A stretch of DNA of 39,317 nt from Gammaproteobacteria bacterium (lineage in GTDB: Bacteria > Pseudomonadota > Gammaproteobacteria > Chromatiales > Chromatiaceae), in assembly GCA_009908845.1 (NCBI GenBank), contig JAAAOQ010000125.1, positions 1 through 39,317 of the forward strand, written 5' to 3'. The position numbers were made by a program, and so were the translations under genes. The notes under the pieces are model-generated. The model was not told the DNA's origin. It ran no database searches and saw only the letters and a list, made by a program, of their open reading frames with translations. Within the stretch, counting starts at the first letter, position 1; every line of letters begins with the position of its first letter. Positions 8,862 to 17,963 of this stretch are shown piece after piece.

Positions 8862-9749
8862 TCAGGCGCCCGCCCAGAACCGGTCTAGGGCGGCAAAGGT
8901 CGCCTGCGGCTGATCCCAATGCGGGAGCCCACGGTGCGGTGCGAGCCGCTCGGACTGCCAGTTGCTGTGACGCGCGACGAGATCAGGCAGCTGCTCGAAG
9001 GTGACGTAGGGGTCGCGATCGGCGATGGCCAGCACGGGCAGCCGGGTCAGTCGCCCATAGAGGCTGTCGGCCGCATTGCGGGTGAAGAGCTGCGTCGAGA
9101 GGAAGATCAGCGGTGCGTGACGTGCTCCCGGCTGATGGGAGGTCGCATAGGCATAGTCCAGCACGTCCTGCGGCGGCTCGTCCTGAAAGGATTGACCGAG
9201 GTAATAGCGGATGCTGCGCCGAGAGGTCACCAGCTCGTAGAGCTTCTGGCTCCAGAGCCGGACGCTGAGGAGTCTATGCGTGAGACGCCCAACCAGCGGC
9301 GACGGCAGTGACCGGTGCGAGAGCCCGGTCGGTGAGACCAGCACGAGCGAGGCAATGCTCGCTGGCGAGCCTAGCGCGGCGCGGGCGGCGAACTCGGCGC
9401 TGAGCGAGAGGGCCAGTACGTCGGCGGGCTCTTGCACCACCTGCTCGAGCAAGGCGCGGATGGCATTGGCAAAGAGCTCGGGGGAATAGTCGCGCGGCGA
9501 GCGCTCCGAATGCCCGAAACCGGGCAGATCGATACTGTAGACCGGCCGTGAATCGGCGTAATGCTCGAACAGCGGCTTGACCTCGTAGGTGCTCGGTGCG
9601 GCATTGATGCTATGCACCAGCACCAGCGGCCGCCCGCTGCCGCCCGTGTCGTGATAGTAGGCGATGCGCCCGGCCTGATCGGTGTGGAGCTGGTCGCGTG
9701 GTGCCGCAACGGCGTCGGGCAATGGGATGGGTGTCGAGGTGGGATTCAT
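8862..9749 (-). CDS. alpha/beta-fold hydrolase
   Basis: About 295 residues with the alpha/beta-hydrolase pattern: RPLVLVHSINAAPSTYE (oxyanion region), VYSIDLPGFGHSERSP, a nucleophile region VLALSLSAEFAARAAL, a probable catalytic Asp in AIADRDPYV, and a probable catalytic His in GLPHWDQP near the C-terminus. The nucleophile elbow reads S-L-S-A-E rather than G-x-S-x-G. No signal peptide is visible. The ATG at 9749 was preferred to a GTG/ATG 15 codons earlier because the extension is basic and unlike the family, though neither start has a good ribosome site. Substrate unknown. Confidence 0.8.
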   Translation of the reverse strand: MNPTSTPIPLPDAVAAPRDQLHTDQAGRIAYYHDTGGSGRPLVLVHSINAAPSTYEVKPLFEHYADSRPVYSIDLPGFGHSERSPRDYSPELFANAIRALLEQVVQEPADVLALSLSAEFAARAALGSPASIASLVLVSPTGLSHRSLPSPLVGRLTHRLLSVRLWSQKLYELVTSRRSIRYYLGQSFQDEPPQDVLDYAYATSHQPGARHAPLIFLSTQLFTRNAADSLYGRLTRLPVLAIADRDPYVTFEQLPDLVARHSNWQSERLAPHRGLPHWDQPQATFAALDRFWAGA

Positions 9750-9882
9750 AGCAAACAGTCGACGGGCGGAGGTGATGGCCCGCGTTGAGCGCATGCGGCG
9801 AGCGAGACGCGCCCCTACGGGACAATCCGTATAGGATACGCGCGAGGAGATCGATTGTCCGCGCCGACCCCGGAGGCCCGCG

Positions 9883-10266
9883 ATGAATCCCGAGAAGGTT
9901 GTCTTCGGTTTCTTTATCCTGCTCGCCCTGACGCTGAATTTCGGTTTCGTCTATGGTGAGATCGACAATATCGCGCATCACCATCCGTGGGAGCTGGCTT
10001 CGGTTGTGGTGGTCAACCTGATCGCGACCGTGCTCAAGCTCGGCGATCGCTCGCAGATGGGCGCGGTGCTGTTGGCGACGAGCTTGGTGGCGATGCTGCA
10101 GCTGCTCGCCGCTGCGGTGATCTGGACCCTGGCCGCCCATGCCTCGGCCGATGGCTTCAACGCCGGCGCGCTCTCCAGTGTCGTCTCCCTCGCCGCCGGC
10201 GCGATGGTGGCCAATGTGGTCTCCGTGATCCTGTTGATCATCGAAACGACGATGCTGCGGCGCTAG
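9883..10266 (+). CDS. DUF6394-like four-helix membrane protein
   Basis: A 127-residue integral membrane protein with four predicted helices (about 5-25, 37-55, 61-86, 95-123). The N-terminus NPEKVVFGFFILLALTLNFGF and the loop LKLGDRSQMGAVLLATSL resemble the DUF6394 family as I remember it. GGAGG lies eight bases before the ATG. Its stop is 34 bases before the K+ channel gene on the same strand, so it may be a partner of that channel. Molecular role unknown. Confidence 0.75.
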   Translation: MNPEKVVFGFFILLALTLNFGFVYGEIDNIAHHHPWELASVVVVNLIATVLKLGDRSQMGAVLLATSLVAMLQLLAAAVIWTLAAHASADGFNAGALSSVVSLAAGAMVANVVSVILLIIETTMLRR

Positions 10267-10300
10267 GCTGCGCCCGGCGCCAAGCGAAGACGGGCCCCCG

Positions 10301-12019
10301 GTGGACAGCATCGTCTTTCTGGTCCTGCGGCGCATGCGCGCGCCGCTCTTGACCCTGATCGTGGTCTATTCGATCGCGATCGTCGGGCTGGTTCTGATTC
10401 CCGGTCGTGATCCCGATGGCGGCACCTGGCACCTGAGCTTCTTTCACGCGTTCTACTTCGTCAGTTACATGTCGACGACCATCGGCTTTGGCGAGTTGCC
10501 GAGGGCGTTCAGTGATGCGCAGCGTATCTGGGTGACACTGTGCATCTACGCAACCGTGATCAGCTGGCTCTACTCGGTCGGCTCGATGATCGCGCTGCTG
10601 CAGGACAAGGCCCTGCGCCGGGCGATGGAGGAGCGACGATTTGCGCACCATGTGCGCCGGATCAAGGAGGATTTCTACCTGGTTTGCGGCTATGGCCAAA
10701 CAGGGAGCGGGTTGGCGCGGGCACTGACCGACCGCAACCAGCGGGCCGTCGTGCTCGACAACAATCCCGAGCGGATCGATCTGCTCAGGCTCGAGCCGTT
10801 ACGGGAGTTTGTCCCGGCGCTGCGCGCCGACGTGCGGCGGCCCGACAACCTCCTGTTGGCGGGGCTGCGCAGCCCTTATTGCGCCGGGGTCTTGGCGTTG
10901 ACCTCATCGAACGAGGTCAACCTGAAGGTCGCGCTCGCGGCAAAGCTGATGCATCAGGGCGTCCAGGTCGTCTGCCGAGCGGATTCCCACGACGTCGAGG
11001 CGAACATGGCCTCGTTCGGGACCGATCACATCTATGATCCATTCGACATCTTCGCGCGCTATCTCGGTCGTGCGATCGACTCGCCTTGCCTGACCTCGCT
11101 CCAGGATTGGCTTGGTCGGCTGCATGGCTCGACCCTGCCGGACCCGGTCTATCCGCCGGCCGAGGGACTCTGGATCATCTGCGGTTATGGCCGCTTCGGC
11201 AAGGCGCTCTATGGACATCTGGCCGAGCAAGGCGTGGAGCTAATCGTGATTGAGATGGAACCCGAAGCCACCGGCTTATCTCCGGGCCCGCTGATCAAGG
11301 GCCGCGGGACCGAGGCGGTGATGCTGGAACAGGCCGATATCTACCGTGCGGCCGGACTGGTCGCCGGCACCGACAACGACGCGAACAACCTGTCGATCGT
11401 GATGACGGCAAAGCAGCTCAATCCGGAGCTGTTCACGGTGGTGCGGGAGAACCACCTGATGAACGATGGGCTGTTCCAGGCGGTCAATGCCGATATCCTG
11501 ATGCATCCGAGCCTGATCGTTGCGCAGCGGATCCAAACCTTGCTCAGCGCGCCGCTGTTGATGGAGTTCGTGGCCCAGGCGGAAAAGGAGCCGGACAGCT
11601 GGTGCTGCGAGCTGGTCAGTCGGATCATCGCCCTGATCGAGGACCGACCACCGAGTCTGTGGGAGCTTTCGGTCGGGACGGCATTCGGTTACGCGGCCAA
11701 GTGCCTGGAGCCTTCTGGGGCGCGCCCGACCCTGGAGGACCTGCTGCGTGATCCGCGCAATCGTGACGCACCGCTGCCCGCGATCGTGCTGGTCCAGCGC
11801 TGCCAAGGCGAGCATTGGCCTTTACCTGCGTTGGATCGGCCGTTGTGCGTTGGGGATCATCTCCTGGTCTGCGGCCGATCCGAGGCGCAGGGCTGGATGC
11901 AGTGGACATTGAACAACCCCGATGTGCTGACCTATGTCGTCACTGGCGCGCAGCCGTCGCGCGGTGCACTCTGGCGTTGGCTCAAGCAGCGCCTGATGCA
12001 GCAGCATCCTGGCAGCTGA
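10301..12019 (+). CDS. potassium channel protein with tandem TrkA-N (RCK) domains
   Basis: Predicted two-helix K+ channel subunit of 572 residues with a large cytoplasmic gating region. Helix 1 is about 15-34, helix 2 about 77-101, and the pore loop between them carries STTIGFGE at 58-65, equivalent to the TVGYG selectivity filter. Two Rossmann-type TrkA-N domains follow, starting VCGYGQTGSGLARAL (about 128) and IICGYGRFGKALYGHL (about 289), each with the GxGxxG dinucleotide fold. A TrkA-C-like segment with DHLLVCGR is near the end. The start is GTG. Two RCK domains in one chain suggest a tetramer forming an eight-domain gating ring. The gating ligand is unknown. Confidence 0.88.
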   Translation: MDSIVFLVLRRMRAPLLTLIVVYSIAIVGLVLIPGRDPDGGTWHLSFFHAFYFVSYMSTTIGFGELPRAFSDAQRIWVTLCIYATVISWLYSVGSMIALLQDKALRRAMEERRFAHHVRRIKEDFYLVCGYGQTGSGLARALTDRNQRAVVLDNNPERIDLLRLEPLREFVPALRADVRRPDNLLLAGLRSPYCAGVLALTSSNEVNLKVALAAKLMHQGVQVVCRADSHDVEANMASFGTDHIYDPFDIFARYLGRAIDSPCLTSLQDWLGRLHGSTLPDPVYPPAEGLWIICGYGRFGKALYGHLAEQGVELIVIEMEPEATGLSPGPLIKGRGTEAVMLEQADIYRAAGLVAGTDNDANNLSIVMTAKQLNPELFTVVRENHLMNDGLFQAVNADILMHPSLIVAQRIQTLLSAPLLMEFVAQAEKEPDSWCCELVSRIIALIEDRPPSLWELSVGTAFGYAAKCLEPSGARPTLEDLLRDPRNRDAPLPAIVLVQRCQGEHWPLPALDRPLCVGDHLLVCGRSEAQGWMQWTLNNPDVLTYVVTGAQPSRGALWRWLKQRLMQQHPGS

Positions 12020-12125
12020 GGCTGGCGGCAGGCCAGCGCAGCGGACCGAGCTGAGCGGACCGAGCTGGCACCGGGCCGCTCCTCACCGACCCGTCGATTG
12101 ATGTAAACGCAACGAGGTAGCCTGA

Positions 12126-12680
12126 ATGAATCCATTATTGGAGCGTCTTGGTCATGACCATCGCCGGCTTGCCCAGTTGCTGATGTTGCTCGAGGGCTTG
12201 CTCGATCAGTTCCGCGACGGTCTCGAGCCGGATTACGAACTGATGTGCGAACTGATGGAGTATCTGACCGACTATGCGGATCAGTCGCACCACCCCTGTG
12301 AAGACCGCATCTTCGAGCGCGTGCTAGCGCAGGAAGGGGCGGGCCATGCCATTCTCGGTCAGCTGATGAAGCAGCACCACTCGCTTGGGCAGCTCAACCG
12401 GCGCTTCAAGGAATCGCTTGAGGGCATCGTCCATGAGGAGGTATTACGGCGTGATGACGTCGAGCGCCAAGGCCGGGAGCTGATCGCGCAGCTGCGCGAG
12501 CACATGCGCCTTGAAGACGAGCAGGCATTCCCGCTTGCCGATGCCTGTCTGAGTGAGGACGCCTGGGCCGAGATCCAGGCGGTGGTGCCCACTGCCCAGG
12601 ACCCGCTGTTCGGGCAATCCGATCCGGAGCGCTTTCGGGCGATCTACAAGGAGCTCAACAAGCTGAAACGCGAGCATTGA
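12126..12680 (+). CDS. hemerythrin (HHE) domain protein
   Basis: Soluble 184-residue protein with hemerythrin-like metal ligands spread along a four-helix pattern: GHDHRRL near residue 9, DQSHHPCEDRIFE near 54, KQHHSLG near 82 and LREHMRLEDEQAFP near 124. The family binds a di-iron centre and serves in oxygen, nitric-oxide or iron-stress responses. GAGG lies seven bases before the ATG. It follows the K+ channel gene by about 100 bases; a functional link is not shown. Confidence 0.88.
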   Translation: MNPLLERLGHDHRRLAQLLMLLEGLLDQFRDGLEPDYELMCELMEYLTDYADQSHHPCEDRIFERVLAQEGAGHAILGQLMKQHHSLGQLNRRFKESLEGIVHEEVLRRDDVERQGRELIAQLREHMRLEDEQAFPLADACLSEDAWAEIQAVVPTAQDPLFGQSDPERFRAIYKELNKLKREH

Positions 12681-12884
12681 ACAGGCCTGGAGGCCCTGGC
12701 AAAACAGCCGTTTGACTCGCGCAACCTCCTGATCTATCTGGTGACAGGGGACATCCTGTTAGGACTTCTAAGCTGTCTCAGCGGTGAGGGAATTGCGCAA
12801 TCCGGTTGAAACCCGGTGCTGCGCGCGCCAATCTGTAGTCTCACAAGTGTTGACCAGGGACAACCTGAAACCTACGGGACCTCG

Positions 12885-13937
12885 ATGAAGTACAAGAACA
12901 TCGTCGGCTTCGAGCACGACATGTCGGAGCACCTCGGCGTGCTGATGCTGAATCTGGGAACGCCGGAGGCGCCGACGCCAACAGCGGTTCGGCGTTACCT
13001 CGCCGAGTTCCTCAAAGACCCGCGCGTCGTCGAGGTTCCGCGACCGATCTGGTGGCTGATCCTCCATGGGGTCATCCTGCGCGTGCGGCCGAGCCGCTCG
13101 GCGAAGGCGTATCAGGCGGTTTGGACTGACAAGGGCTCTCCGCTGCTCGATGTCGCCCGGCGTCAGGCAGCAGGCTTGCAGGAACTGCTCACCGATCGGC
13201 TCGGTAACAACGTCCATGTCGAGCTGGGCATGCGCTATGGCAAGCCTTCCGTTGCCGAGGCGCTGGGACGGTTGAAGGAGGCCAACGTGCGCCGGCTGCT
13301 GGTGCTGCCGCTCTATCCGCAGTATTCCGCGACGACGACCGCCTCGACCTTCGACGCCGTTACCAACGAGCTGACGACCTGGCGCTGGCTGCCAGAGCTG
13401 CGCTTCGTCAATCACTATCATGACGAGCCCGGCTATATCGATGCGCTCTGCGACAGCATCCGGGCGGCCTGGGCCGAAAAGGGTGAGCCGGAACAGCTGA
13501 TGTTCTCGTTCCACGGTATCCCGAAGCGTTACTTCATGGCCGGTGATCCCTATCACTGCCATTGTCACAAGACGGCACGGCTGGTGGCCGAGCGGCTCGG
13601 GCTGGACGACGATCGCTGGATGGTCTCGTTCCAATCGCGGGTCGGGCGGGACGAATGGCTGCAGCCCTATACCGACGAGACGCTCAAGCTCTGGGGCGCC
13701 GATGGCGTCCAGAGCGTCCATGTGATTGCGCCCGGCTTCTCGGCCGACTGCCTTGAGACGCTCGAAGAGATCGCGGTCGAGAACCGAGGGTACTTCCTGG
13801 AGGCTGGAGGTAAGGAGTATCACTACATCCCCTGCCTCAACGATGATCCGGCCCATCTGCAGATGCTCGCCGGTCTGGTCGAACGGCATTGCGCTGGCTG
13901 GCCCGAGGTGACCGCGCTGTCGAAGGCTGCCGCCTAA
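12885..13937 (+). CDS. hemH: ferrochelatase
   Basis: Inserts Fe2+ into protoporphyrin IX, the last step of protoheme synthesis; about 350 residues. Signature regions are GVLMLNLGTPEAPT, LPLYPQYSATTTAS, the catalytic FSFHGIPKRY, and VIAPGFSADCLETLEE near the C-terminus. The segment YHCHCHKTARL holds closely spaced His and Cys residues. The open frame begins 23 codons earlier, but the ATG at 12885 has GGGA upstream and fits family length. In a phototroph it competes with Mg-chelatase for protoporphyrin. It stands alone, so regulation cannot be inferred from neighbours. Confidence 0.95.
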   Translation: MKYKNIVGFEHDMSEHLGVLMLNLGTPEAPTPTAVRRYLAEFLKDPRVVEVPRPIWWLILHGVILRVRPSRSAKAYQAVWTDKGSPLLDVARRQAAGLQELLTDRLGNNVHVELGMRYGKPSVAEALGRLKEANVRRLLVLPLYPQYSATTTASTFDAVTNELTTWRWLPELRFVNHYHDEPGYIDALCDSIRAAWAEKGEPEQLMFSFHGIPKRYFMAGDPYHCHCHKTARLVAERLGLDDDRWMVSFQSRVGRDEWLQPYTDETLKLWGADGVQSVHVIAPGFSADCLETLEEIAVENRGYFLEAGGKEYHYIPCLNDDPAHLQMLAGLVERHCAGWPEVTALSKAAA

Positions 13938-14017
13938 GCCTCAGTGGGCTCTGTTGTAAATGCGGTCCAAGTCCGCACCTGCGGGAACAGTGACAGATTA
14001 ACCTGACCCGCTGACCG

Positions 14018-14461
14018 ATGGATAAGAATCCGATTCCCACCGAGTTCAATCTTCACCAGAAATCGCATGTGCTGGAGATCGCCTACGATGATGGTGCCCG
14101 GTTCCGGCTCCCTTGCGAGTATCTGCGCGTCTACTCACCTTCTGCTGAGGTGCGAGGACACACGCCAGATCAGGCCAAGCTGCAGGTGGGCAAGGAGCAC
14201 GTGAACATCCGCGATCTAGAACAGATCGGTAGCTACGCGGTGAAGATCATCTTCGACGACGGCCACCGCTCCGGCCTCTACGACTGGCAGTACCTCTATA
14301 AGCTTGGCCGCGGCTGGCAGCCCCTGTGGCTCGATTATCTCGATCGCCTGAAGGATGCCGGGCGCAAGCGCACCGCGCCGGACCCATTCGAGACCCTGCG
14401 CGAGCGCGGTGACGAGCCCGCCGAGCTGCCGGCGCAGCAGCAGGCCCAGGCTGCCGGCTAA
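14018..14461 (+). CDS. DUF971 / GBBH-like N-terminal domain protein
   Basis: Cytoplasmic 147-residue protein. Residues about 8-95 form a DUF971 domain: LEIAYDDGARFRLPCEYLRVYSPSAEV and later VKIIFDDGHRSGLYDWQYLYKL are characteristic. The C-terminal tail is Gln/Ala rich (PAQQQAQAAG) and probably disordered. In other bacteria DUF971 occurs as a small stand-alone protein or fused to iron-sulfur carrier or hydroxylase domains; its role is not settled. It is convergent with argG, with only ten bases between the two stops. Confidence 0.85.
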   Translation: MDKNPIPTEFNLHQKSHVLEIAYDDGARFRLPCEYLRVYSPSAEVRGHTPDQAKLQVGKEHVNIRDLEQIGSYAVKIIFDDGHRSGLYDWQYLYKLGRGWQPLWLDYLDRLKDAGRKRTAPDPFETLRERGDEPAELPAQQQAQAAG

Positions 14462-14471
14462 AGAGCCTGAC

Positions 14472-15692
14472 TCAGCGCTTGCGGCGACCTGCGACCCGCA
14501 GCCGCAGCGCATTCAGCTTGATGAAGCCGGTCGCGTCGCCTTGATCATAGGCCCCGGCGTCATCCTCGAAGGTCGCGATCGACTCGTCGAACAGGCTGTC
14601 GGTGTCAGACTGGCGGCCAACCACAATCAGGTTGCCCTTGTAGAGCCGCAGCCGCACCTTGCCGTTGACGACCTGTTGGCTCTCGTCGATCGCGGCCTGC
14701 AGCATCCTGCGTTCAGGGCTGAACCAGTAGCCGTTGTAGATCAGCGTCGCGTAGCGCGGCATCAGCTCGTCCTTGAGGTGGGCGGCCTCGCGGTCCAGGG
14801 TCAGCGACTCCATCGCGCGGTGCGCCTTGAGCATGATGGTGCCGCCGGGCGTCTCGTAGCAGCCGCGCGATTTCATCCCAACGTAGCGGTTCTCGACGAT
14901 GTCGGCGCGGCCGATCCCGTGCTCCCCGCCGATCCGGTTCAGCTCGGCCAGCACCTCGGCCGGGCTCATCGCCTGGCCGTCGATCGCGGTGATGTCGCCG
15001 GCGGTGAAGGTCAGCTCTAGCTCGCGCGGGGTGTCCGGGGCGTCCTCCGGATTGCGCGTCCAGCGCCACATCGCCGACCCGGGCTCGACCCAAGGGTCCT
15101 CGAGGTCGTAGCCCTCGTAGGAGATGTGCAGCAGGTTGGCGTCCATCGAGTAGGGTGACTTGCTGCCGTCGCGCTTCATCTCGACCGGCACGCCATGCTC
15201 CGCCGCATAGGCCATCAGCTTCTCGCGCGAGAGCAGATCCCATTCTCGCCAGGGCGCGATGATCTTGATCTCGGGGTTCAGCGCAAGCGCATTGATCTCG
15301 AACCGGACCTGATCGTTGCCCTTGCCGGTGGCGCCGTGGCTGATCGTGTCGGCACCGGTCTCGGCGGCGATCTCGACCAGCCGCTTGGCTATCAGCGGGC
15401 GGGCGATCGAGGTACCGAGCAGATACTCGCCCTCGTAGATCGCGTTGGCGCGGAACATCGGATAGACGAAATCGCGAACGAACTCCTCGCGCAGGTCCTC
15501 GATATAGATCTCCTTGATCCCGGCCGCCTCGGCCTTTGCGCGGGCCGGCTCGACCTCCTCGCCCTGACCGATATCGGCGGTGAAGGTGACGACCTCACAG
15601 TCATACTCTTGCTGCAGCCAGGTCAGGATCACGGAGGTGTCGAGCCCGCCCGAATAGGCGAGAACGACCTTGTTCACGGAATTGCGTGCCAT
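14472..15692 (-). CDS. argG: argininosuccinate synthase
   Basis: Joins citrulline and aspartate with ATP to make argininosuccinate in arginine synthesis; 406 residues, normal length. The ATP-pyrophosphatase loop [12 protein letters not shown] is near residue 11, and [35 protein letters not shown] and [14 protein letters not shown] are further family motifs. The ATG follows a strong GAGGAG site. It is a single gene, convergent with the DUF971 gene. Confidence 0.97.
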   Translation of the reverse strand: MARNSVNKVVLAYSGGLDTSVILTWLQQEYDCEVVTFTADIGQGEEVEPARAKAEAAGIKEIYIEDLREEFVRDFVYPMFRANAIYEGEYLLGTSIARPLIAKRLVEIAAETGADTISHGATGKGNDQVRFEINALALNPEIKIIAPWREWDLLSREKLMAYAAEHGVPVEMKRDGSKSPYSMDANLLHISYEGYDLEDPWVEPGSAMWRWTRNPEDAPDTPRELELTFTAGDITAIDGQAMSPAEVLAELNRIGGEHGIGRADIVENRYVGMKSRGCYETPGGTIMLKAHRAMESLTLDREAAHLKDELMPRYATLIYNGYWFSPERRMLQAAIDESQQVVNGKVRLRLYKGNLIVVGRQSDTDSLFDESIATFEDDAGAYDQGDATGFIKLNALRLRVAGRRKR

Positions 15693-15885
15693 GGAAATAC
15701 TCCTCTCATCGGCTTAATCCGCCAGTATATACCGCCGCTAACGCTGTTCCGGATGTCCGGTCCACGCATCGCCAGCAGTGGAACGCAGAAACGGCGGTTG
15801 AACGGCCATCAGGGTCTGTTCCGCGGGCCTGCTCGCAAACAGGTCAGCAGAGCACAACGAGGCGGAATCCTCAGGCTATTCTAGG

Positions 15886-15970
15886 GCGTTGTTGCGCAGC
15901 TGGGGACCGCGCGGGGGATGTCCCTTTTCACCAGATCTTCATAGGCTGTCCATGCTGTCGCAACAAAGGC
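15886..15970. repeat. imperfect inverted repeat, possible MITE-like relic
   Basis: TTGTTGCG (15889-15896) and CGCAACAA (15959-15966) are perfect inverted copies. Adjoining CAGC and GCTG also match, with one extra base on the right side, and flanking GC residues extend the similarity. The roughly 85-base span resembles the ends of a small non-autonomous element. No transposase gene is present, and target-site duplications were not evident. It occupies most of the argG/metallophosphoesterase gap (15693-16015), in which no other feature was seen. Confidence 0.35.
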
Positions 15971-16015
15971 GCGAGACCATGTCGGGTACCTATAGCTTAC
16001 GAGGACCTGAACGAC

Positions 16016-16855
16016 ATGAGTCAGGTGACCCATCTGCGGCCGCTGAAGTACCGGAGCATCTGGATCTCGGATGTTCACCTTGGCTTCCGCGGCTGCCAAG
16101 CCGAGTTTCTGCTCGATTTTCTGCAGTCGACCGAGTGCAAGCAGCTGTACCTGGTGGGCGATATCATCGATGTTTGGGCGATGAAGGGCGGTCTGTTCTG
16201 GCCGCAAGCCCACAACAATGTGGTGCGTGCGATCCTGGACAAGGCGCGCGGTGGCACCGACGTTATCTATGTGCCCGGCAATCACGACGAGGTCTTGCGC
16301 GGCCATCTTGGCTCCGAGTTCGGCAACGTCCGGCTGCGGGACGAGATCGTCCATGAGACCGCTGATGGCCGCCGTTTCCTGATCATGCACGGCGACAAGT
16401 TCGATCAGGTGGTCCAGAACGGTCGTTGGCTGGCGATGCTGGGGTCGCGGCTCTATGACATGCTGCTCGCGGCCAACCACCATCTGAATGCGCTCCGGCG
16501 CCGCTTCGGCTTCGGCTACTGGTCACTCGCGGCCTATCTCAAGCATCGAGTCAAGGATGCGGTCAACTACATCGGCAACTTCGAGCAGGCCGTCGCCGAC
16601 GAGGCGCGCCGGCAGGACGTCGACGGCATGATCTGTGGCCATATCCACCATGCCGAGATCCGGGAGATCGATGGTGTGAGCTATTGCAACTGCGGCGACT
16701 GGGTCGAGAGCTGTACCGCGCTCGTTGAGCATCATGACGGCACGATCGAGCTCCTGCGCTGGACCGAGGCGCACCAGGTGCTGACCTCCGAGCAGCCCGC
16801 GCCGCAGCCCCAGCCGGCATCGCGCCCTGCTGCTGCCGCTGTCGCCGCCCGTTAG
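16016..16855 (+). CDS. LpxH-like UDP-2,3-diacylglucosamine diphosphatase family metallophosphoesterase
   Basis: Calcineurin-like phosphoesterase of 279 residues with all five metal-site blocks: ISDVHLG (about 21), GDIIDVW (about 51), PGNHDE (about 86), MHGDKFD (about 122) and CGHIHHAE (about 206). It belongs to the COG2908 group that includes LpxH (lipid A synthesis) and paralogs of uncertain substrate. The NCGDWVESCTALVEHHDG segment is typical of the longer paralog group. The C-terminal 25 residues are Pro/Ala/Gln rich. The ATG at 16016 has GAGG 11 bases upstream; the longer open frame to 15686 lacks family similarity. Whether it is the main LpxH cannot be decided here. Confidence 0.82.
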   Translation: MSQVTHLRPLKYRSIWISDVHLGFRGCQAEFLLDFLQSTECKQLYLVGDIIDVWAMKGGLFWPQAHNNVVRAILDKARGGTDVIYVPGNHDEVLRGHLGSEFGNVRLRDEIVHETADGRRFLIMHGDKFDQVVQNGRWLAMLGSRLYDMLLAANHHLNALRRRFGFGYWSLAAYLKHRVKDAVNYIGNFEQAVADEARRQDVDGMICGHIHHAEIREIDGVSYCNCGDWVESCTALVEHHDGTIELLRWTEAHQVLTSEQPAPQPQPASRPAAAAVAAR

Positions 16856-16899
16856 TTCGCTCTGGCTTAGCTTGGCGCACGGCCGGGAGCGAGCCCCGA

Positions 16900-17487
16900 T
16901 CAGTCGGTCGGCGGGGTTACGCGCGCGGGGACGGCGGCGAGATAGCGCTCCCAGTCGAAGGTCGGGCCGGGGTCGGTCTTGCGTCCCGGGGCGATGTCCT
17001 GGTGCCCGGTGATGCGGTCGGCAGTGATTGCCGGATAACCTGTGCGGATCAGTCCTGTCACGCGAGCAAGCTGCCTGTACTGTGCATCGCTGAAGGGCGT
17101 TTGATCCGTCCCTTCGAGCTCGATGCCGATCGCGTAGTCGTTGCATTCGGGGCGCCCTCTGAAGGATGAACGGCCTGCGTGCCAGGCGCGGCGGTGGAGT
17201 GCGACGAATTGCAGCAGTTCACCATCGCGCCGGATCACCAGGTGGGCCGAGACGCGGAGCCCGGCCAGGGTGGCAAAGTAGGGATGGGCGTCGAGGTCGA
17301 GCCGGTTGCAGAAGAGCTGCTCGATCCAGGGGCCGCCGAATTCGCCCGGCGGCAGGCTGATGCTATGGATCACCAGAAGGTCTGGCTCCACCCCGCGCGG
17401 TCGCTCGTCGGCATTGGGCGAGGGCCGCCAGCGTGCGATGCCAAGCCGTCCGTCGGCATCGATCAGCCTGGTTGGGCGCTGCGTCAT
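16900..17487 (-). CDS. ampD: 1,6-anhydro-N-acetylmuramyl-L-alanine amidase AmpD
   Basis: Zn-dependent cytoplasmic amidase that removes the peptide from anhydro-muropeptides during cell-wall recycling; about 195 residues. The zinc ligands are visible as LLVIHSIS (His near residue 41), GHQDIAPGRKTDPG (His and Asp near 160-172) and WHAGRSSFRGR. GIELEGTDQTPFSDAQY is also characteristic. GTG 17490 and ATG 17487 are adjacent possible starts. It follows the CBS gene by 21 bases on the same strand and may be read through from the DUF1538 operon. In many gammaproteobacteria ampD lies beside nadC; here four genes intervene. Confidence 0.95.
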   Translation of the reverse strand: MTQRPTRLIDADGRLGIARWRPSPNADERPRGVEPDLLVIHSISLPPGEFGGPWIEQLFCNRLDLDAHPYFATLAGLRVSAHLVIRRDGELLQFVALHRRAWHAGRSSFRGRPECNDYAIGIELEGTDQTPFSDAQYRQLARVTGLIRTGYPAITADRITGHQDIAPGRKTDPGPTFDWERYLAAVPARVTPPTD

Positions 17488-17508
17488 CACGGGTTCCGGG
17501 TGACGTTG

Positions 17509-17961
17509 CTATCCGTTCTCGGTACCGCGTTTGCCGGCGCTGCGCCGCCTGCGGTGGTGGCGTGGCAGCATGCCTTTGACGACGAGATCGGTCAGACTAA
17601 CGATGCCAATGACCTCGTCATGCTCGACAACCGGTGCGCGCGAGAGGTCGAAGCGATTGAACAGTCGCGCGCAGTATCGGATGTCCATTGTCGGCGAGAC
17701 GCTAAGCAGCGGTTTCGACATGATCTCGTAGATGTTGACCCGCTCCGGGGCGCGGTCCTTGGCCAGGACTTGGCGGGCGATATCGGAGATCAGCACCAGG
17801 CCATACTCGTCGTCCGCGTGGCGCTTGCGGACGATCAGGGACTTGGTGTCCACGTGCAGCATGCGCTCAAGGGCCTGCGCCACGGTGTCCATGCCGTCGA
17901 CCAGGTCGAAGTTCGGCTTCATGACATCGCGCACGCGGATCAGGTCGTCAGCGTCCCGCAT
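17509..17961 (-). CDS. CBS-domain protein of the DUF1538 operon
   Basis: A small soluble protein of 150 residues made of one CBS pair: VRDVMKPNFDLVDGMDTVAQALERML with GLVLISDIARQVL, then IYEIMSKPLLSVSPTMDI with APVVEHDEVIGIVSLTDLV. The tail is very basic (LPRHHRRRRSAGKRG). CBS pairs commonly bind AMP, ADP, ATP or SAM. The ATG is preceded by AGGAGG lying across the end of the PII-like gene, with two bases between the genes, which implies coupled translation. It is probably a regulator of the DUF1538 proteins; its ligand is unknown. Confidence 0.87.
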   Translation of the reverse strand: MRDADDLIRVRDVMKPNFDLVDGMDTVAQALERMLHVDTKSLIVRKRHADDEYGLVLISDIARQVLAKDRAPERVNIYEIMSKPLLSVSPTMDIRYCARLFNRFDLSRAPVVEHDEVIGIVSLTDLVVKGMLPRHHRRRRSAGKRGTENG

Positions 17962-17963
17962 GC

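Noticed and set aside
12768..13889. A 373-codon open frame antisense to hemH
   Set aside because: It mirrors hemH almost exactly, has no family features or ribosome site, and arises from the codon bias of GC-rich DNA.
13949..13968. GGGCTCTGTTGTAAATGCGG after hemH, similar to IS6-type ends
   Set aside because: Only one end is present, with no partner repeat or transposase within reach.
15686..16015. N-terminal extension of the metallophosphoesterase frame back to 15686
   Set aside because: The added 110 residues are unlike the family, and a good start with GAGG exists at 16016.
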